Assembly (NCBI GenBank): GCA_947504205.1
Contig: CANNGL010000003.1
Location: 682,001-746,000, forward strand
Length of the DNA: 64,000 nt
DNA from: an uncultured Litoreibacter sp.
GTDB taxonomy: Bacteria > Pseudomonadota > Alphaproteobacteria > Rhodobacterales > Rhodobacteraceae
Reading direction: 5' to 3'
Shown: positions 63,295 to 64,000 of the stretch, in pieces
Numbering within the stretch: the stretch's first letter is position 1
Layout of the letters: each line of letters starts with the position of its first letter
The notes under the pieces: model-generated
The model's input: only the letters and a program-made list of their open reading frames with translations
Told to the model about the DNA's origin: nothing
Databases searched by the model: none
Made by a program: the position numbers and the translations under genes

Positions 63295-64000
63295 TGAAAA
63301 ACGCCCGCAATTTTTATATCAACGGCGCGTGGGTTGCCCCAGTAGCGGCCCGTGATCTGGATGTGATTGATCCTTCAAGTGAAGAGGTGTGCGCGACGAT
63401 CTCGATTGGGGACGAGGCGGATACAAACGCGGCTGTCGCGTCCGCGCGCTCGGCTTTTGATACGTGGTCGCAGACCTCGAAGGCTGACAGACTGGCGCTG
63501 CTCAATCGCATTGCAGAGGTCTATACCGCGCATGAGGCTGACCTGATCGAGGCGATCAGTGTCGAGATGGGGGCGCCGACTTCTGTGTCGCAGGAAGATC
63601 AGTATGGCTCGGGCATCTGGCACATCGAAGGGATCACAAAGGCGCTCGAAGACTACGAATTTGAAGCGCCGCTGTCTGACGACGAAATGATCCTGCATGA
63701 ACCCATCGGCGTTTGCGCTCTGATCACGCCCTGGAACTGGCCAATGAACCAGATCGTGCTGAAAGTAATTGCCGCTCTTGCCGCAGGCTGCACGATGGTT
63801 CTGAAACCCTCTGAGATCGCGCCGCTTTCCGCGCTGGTCTTCACAAAGATCATGCACGAGGCCGGCGTGCCTGCGGGTGTCTACAATATGGTTAACGGCG
63901 ACGGGCCGGGCGTGGGCTCGCAGCTTTCGGCGCATCCCGATGTTGATATGGTTTCGTTTACCGGGTCCACCCGCGCGGGCATTCTGATTTCCAAAGCTGC
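63295..64000 (+). CDS. aldehyde dehydrogenase, N-terminal part (gene continues beyond window)
   Basis: Open frame that runs off the right edge and is therefore missing from the ORF track. The visible 235 residues are the NAD-binding half of an aldehyde dehydrogenase: NFYINGAWVAPVAARDLDVI at the start, the cofactor motif LITPWNWPMNQI, VLKPSEIAPLSA, and VSFTGSTRAG at the edge. The catalytic Cys lies beyond the window. AGGAGG precedes the ATG by nine bases. The substrate aldehyde cannot be inferred. Confidence 0.94.

Overview
The window is a compact, gene-dense chromosomal segment from an alphaproteobacterium, most likely a marine member of the Rhodobacterales (Roseobacter group). The evidence is a set of familiar arrangements: a fused MrpAB antiporter operon, hisB-hisH-hisA-hisF-hisE interleaved with small DUF genes, frcRBCAK, pgsA-moaD-moaE, pyrB-orf-pyrC'-plsY, and rsmE-orf-gshA divergent from ubiA. 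I cannot name the genus. I see no rRNA, tRNA, insertion sequence, prophage, integrase or CRISPR array. No gap between genes exceeds about 220 bases. Most of it is core chromosome with catabolic and transport modules in between.

Layout. 1-4658: 3' part of a seven-subunit Mrp Na+/H+ antiporter operon with MrpA and MrpB fused. 4651-6303: a secreted orphan protein and a glycosyltransferase-like orphan. 6344-11013: histidine biosynthesis on the minus strand, with DUF302 and DUF2147 exported proteins on the plus strand between the his genes. 11222-12880: a large secreted choice-of-anchor-L / Ig-like / Hint protein. 13077-16637: a SitABCD-type Mn/Zn ABC transporter behind two candidate Mur-like operators. 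16644-21577: frcR (ROK regulator) divergent from frcBCAK sugar uptake, with a long near-perfect palindrome between them. 21604-25070: rimO and an AsmA-family protein, divergent. 25187-29809: a tripartite tricarboxylate transporter (TctCBA) coupled to an AtuA-family protein and a DUF4387 protein, a probable uncharacterised catabolic module. 29831-36191: YqgE, an orphan DsbD-N-like periplasmic protein, and an RND efflux pair.

36278-41704: moaB, LysE-type exporter and a type-4-like uracil-DNA glycosylase (one coupled operon), then pyrB, a tail-anchored orphan, a dihydroorotase-like gene whose catalytic residues are lost, and plsY. 41808-47729: gshA, an orphan membrane protein, rsmE, ubiA, a repeat-containing OmpA protein and a coiled-coil membrane protein. 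47798-49158: moaE, moaD, pgsA. 49293-53000: a PhyH-type Fe(II)/2OG oxygenase, rsgA, an unknown protein and an HD-domain protein that could form a PhnY/PhnZ-like oxygenase pair. 53118-56560: valS with an AT-richer insertion, and an SH3-like protein. 56582-64000: enoyl-CoA hydratase family protein, a 53-residue twin-arginine microprotein, two PLP aminotransferases, a 58-residue membrane protein, a glycosyltransferase, a YgfZ-type protein, a DUF4375 protein and the 5' part of an aldehyde dehydrogenase gene that runs off the window.

The most rewarding leads are the PhyH + HD oxygenase pair, the TctCBA-AtuA-DUF4387 module, the pseudo-dihydroorotase linked to pyrB, the uracil-DNA glycosylase lacking three of four iron-sulfur cysteines, the Hint-domain exoprotein, and two small genes (57388-57549 and 58818-58994) that the ORF track misses.
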